Assembly: GCA_029268325.1 (NCBI GenBank) | Contig: JAJUGC010000144.1 | Coordinates: 1 to 6,098 of the forward strand | Direction of reading: 5' to 3' | Origin: Gammaproteobacteria bacterium | GTDB taxonomy: Bacteria; Pseudomonadota; Gammaproteobacteria; Pseudomonadales; Oleiphilaceae | Length of the DNA stretch: 6,098 nucleotides | Part shown: piece after piece, positions 5,210 through 6,098 of the stretch | Numbering within the stretch: position 1 is the stretch's first letter | Layout: the number at the start of each line of letters is the position of its first letter | Position numbers and translations under genes: made by a program | Notes under the pieces: model-generated | What the model was told of the DNA's origin: nothing | Seen by the model: the letters and a program-made list of their open reading frames with translations, nothing else | Database searches by the model: none

Positions 5210-6098
5210 TTACTTGCGGCCATCATCCTTAACCTCCTCGAACTCGGCGTCCACCGCTTCCTCGGCACCGCCTGCGTCGCTAGCCTGGTCAGCCCCCTGA
5301 GCCGCGCCAGCCTGCGCCTGTTCGGCATACAGTTTCTGAGCCAATGCACCAGAGGCTTCCACCAATTTCTCGGTTTTGGCCTCAATCTCATCCTTGTCGT
5401 CGCCTTTCAGGGCCTCTTCCAGCTCAGCGATTGCCTTCTCGATATTGCTCTTCTCTTCCTCGGTAGCCTTGTCGCCAACTTCCTTCAGGGTTTTCTGAGT
5501 GGCGTGAATCATGCCGTCTGCCTTGTTACGGGCTGCGACCAGTTCCTCGAACTTCTTGTCTTCAGCCGCATGGGCTTCGGCGTCGCGTACCATTTTCTCG
5601 ACTTCCTCATCCGACAAGCCGGAAGAGGCCTTGATCACAATGGATTGCTCCTTGCCGGTTGCCTTGTCTTTGGCAGACACATGCAGGATACCGTTGGCGT
5701 CAATATCGAAGGTTACCTCGATCTGGGGCACCCCCCGGGGCGCCGGCGGAATGTCGGTCAGGTCAAAACGACCCAGGGACTTGTTCTGCGCCGCCTGCTT
5801 ACGCTCCCCCTGTACCACGTGGATGGTGACCGCGGTCTGGTTATCTTCCGCCGTTGAGAACACTTGAGATTTCTTGGTCGGAATCGTGGTGTTCTTCTCG
5901 ATCAGCGGAGTGGCCACACCGCCCATGGTTTCGATACCCAGGGTCAGCGGGGTCACGTCAAGCAGCAGTACGTCTTTGACTTCACCAGACAGAACCGCAC
6001 CCTGGACTGCCGCACCGATGGCGACCGCTTCGTCTGGGTTCACATCCTTACGGGGATCCTTGCCGAAGAACTCCTTCACTTTCTCCTGGACCAGCGGC
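5210..6098 (-). CDS. dnaK: Chaperone protein DnaK (Hsp70), C-terminal 295 residues (partial)
   Basis: DnaK is the cytoplasmic Hsp70 that binds exposed hydrophobic peptide under ATP control, with DnaJ and GrpE. The visible part starts at a residue matching about 347 of E. coli DnaK, so the full protein should be about 641 residues; the start lies beyond the window's high-coordinate edge. It contains the last piece of the nucleotide-binding domain (FFGKDPRKDVNPDEAVAIGA), the linker DVLLLD at 5974-5957, and the beta-sandwich substrate domain, including NTTIPTKKSQVFSTAEDNQT and APRGVPQIEVTFDIDANGIL. The charged helical lid and a tail ending DAEFEEVKDDGRK follow. The linker and the tail are near-identical to E. 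coli. An Ala/Gln-rich stretch before the tail is normal for this family. The internal GTG at 6079 is a valine codon, not a start. dnaJ follows after 180 bp. Its heat-shock promoter is outside the window. Confidence 0.98.
   Translation of the reverse strand, partial: PLVQEKVKEFFGKDPRKDVNPDEAVAIGAAVQGAVLSGEVKDVLLLDVTPLTLGIETMGGVATPLIEKNTTIPTKKSQVFSTAEDNQTAVTIHVVQGERKQAAQNKSLGRFDLTDIPPAPRGVPQIEVTFDIDANGILHVSAKDKATGKEQSIVIKASSGLSDEEVEKMVRDAEAHAAEDKKFEELVAARNKADGMIHATQKTLKEVGDKATEEEKSNIEKAIAELEEALKGDDKDEIEAKTEKLVEASGALAQKLYAEQAQAGAAQGADQASDAGGAEEAVDAEFEEVKDDGRK

Noticed and set aside
1..6098. Mobile element, CRISPR, defence system or new gene cluster
   Set aside because: All coding space is taken by five conserved housekeeping genes, and no transposase, integrase, direct-repeat array or unknown gene is seen.

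Overview
This window is a conserved chromosomal stretch from a gammaproteobacterium. All five protein genes lie on the minus strand, so transcription runs from high to low coordinates: dnaK (3' part) > dnaJ > dapB > carA > carB (5' part). The order dnaK-dnaJ-dapB-carA-carB, the moderately high GC content by eye and the close match of the proteins to E. coli and pseudomonad homologues suggest a non-enteric gammaproteobacterium (Pseudomonadales, Oceanospirillales or Alteromonadales type). I cannot name the genus. No mobile element, CRISPR array, tRNA or rRNA gene is visible, and no plus-strand gene is supported.

Layout along transcription. The window opens inside dnaK (6098-5210), covering the end of the ATPase domain, the interdomain linker, the substrate-binding domain and the lid. 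A 180 bp gap holds a strong GC hairpin without a good U-tract. dnaJ (5029-3908) follows, then a 240 bp gap with a perfect 13 bp-stem intrinsic terminator and a weak candidate dapB promoter. dapB (3667-2864) is followed by a 269 bp gap holding short repeats, a good sigma70-type promoter and a structured leader. carA (2594-1449), a 111 bp gap and carB (1337 to the window edge) complete the window.

Function. DnaK and DnaJ are partners in one chaperone cycle. DapB makes tetrahydrodipicolinate for lysine and cell-wall diaminopimelate. CarA and CarB are the two subunits of glutamine-dependent carbamoyl-phosphate synthetase, which feeds both arginine and pyrimidine synthesis. The terminator after dnaJ separates the heat-shock pair from the biosynthetic genes, and the carA promoter separates carAB from dapB.

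Most interesting region. The carA leader (about 2725-2595) combines a 5' ATTTG start region like that of E. coli pyrBI, a small hairpin followed by eight T, an 8 bp hairpin that competes with a downstream intrinsic terminator, and an arginine-rich reading frame that crosses the terminator and joins carA in frame. Together these suggest attenuation that senses pyrimidine and arginine supply. The structures are read directly from the sequence; the regulation is inferred. I see no wholly new multi-gene system here.
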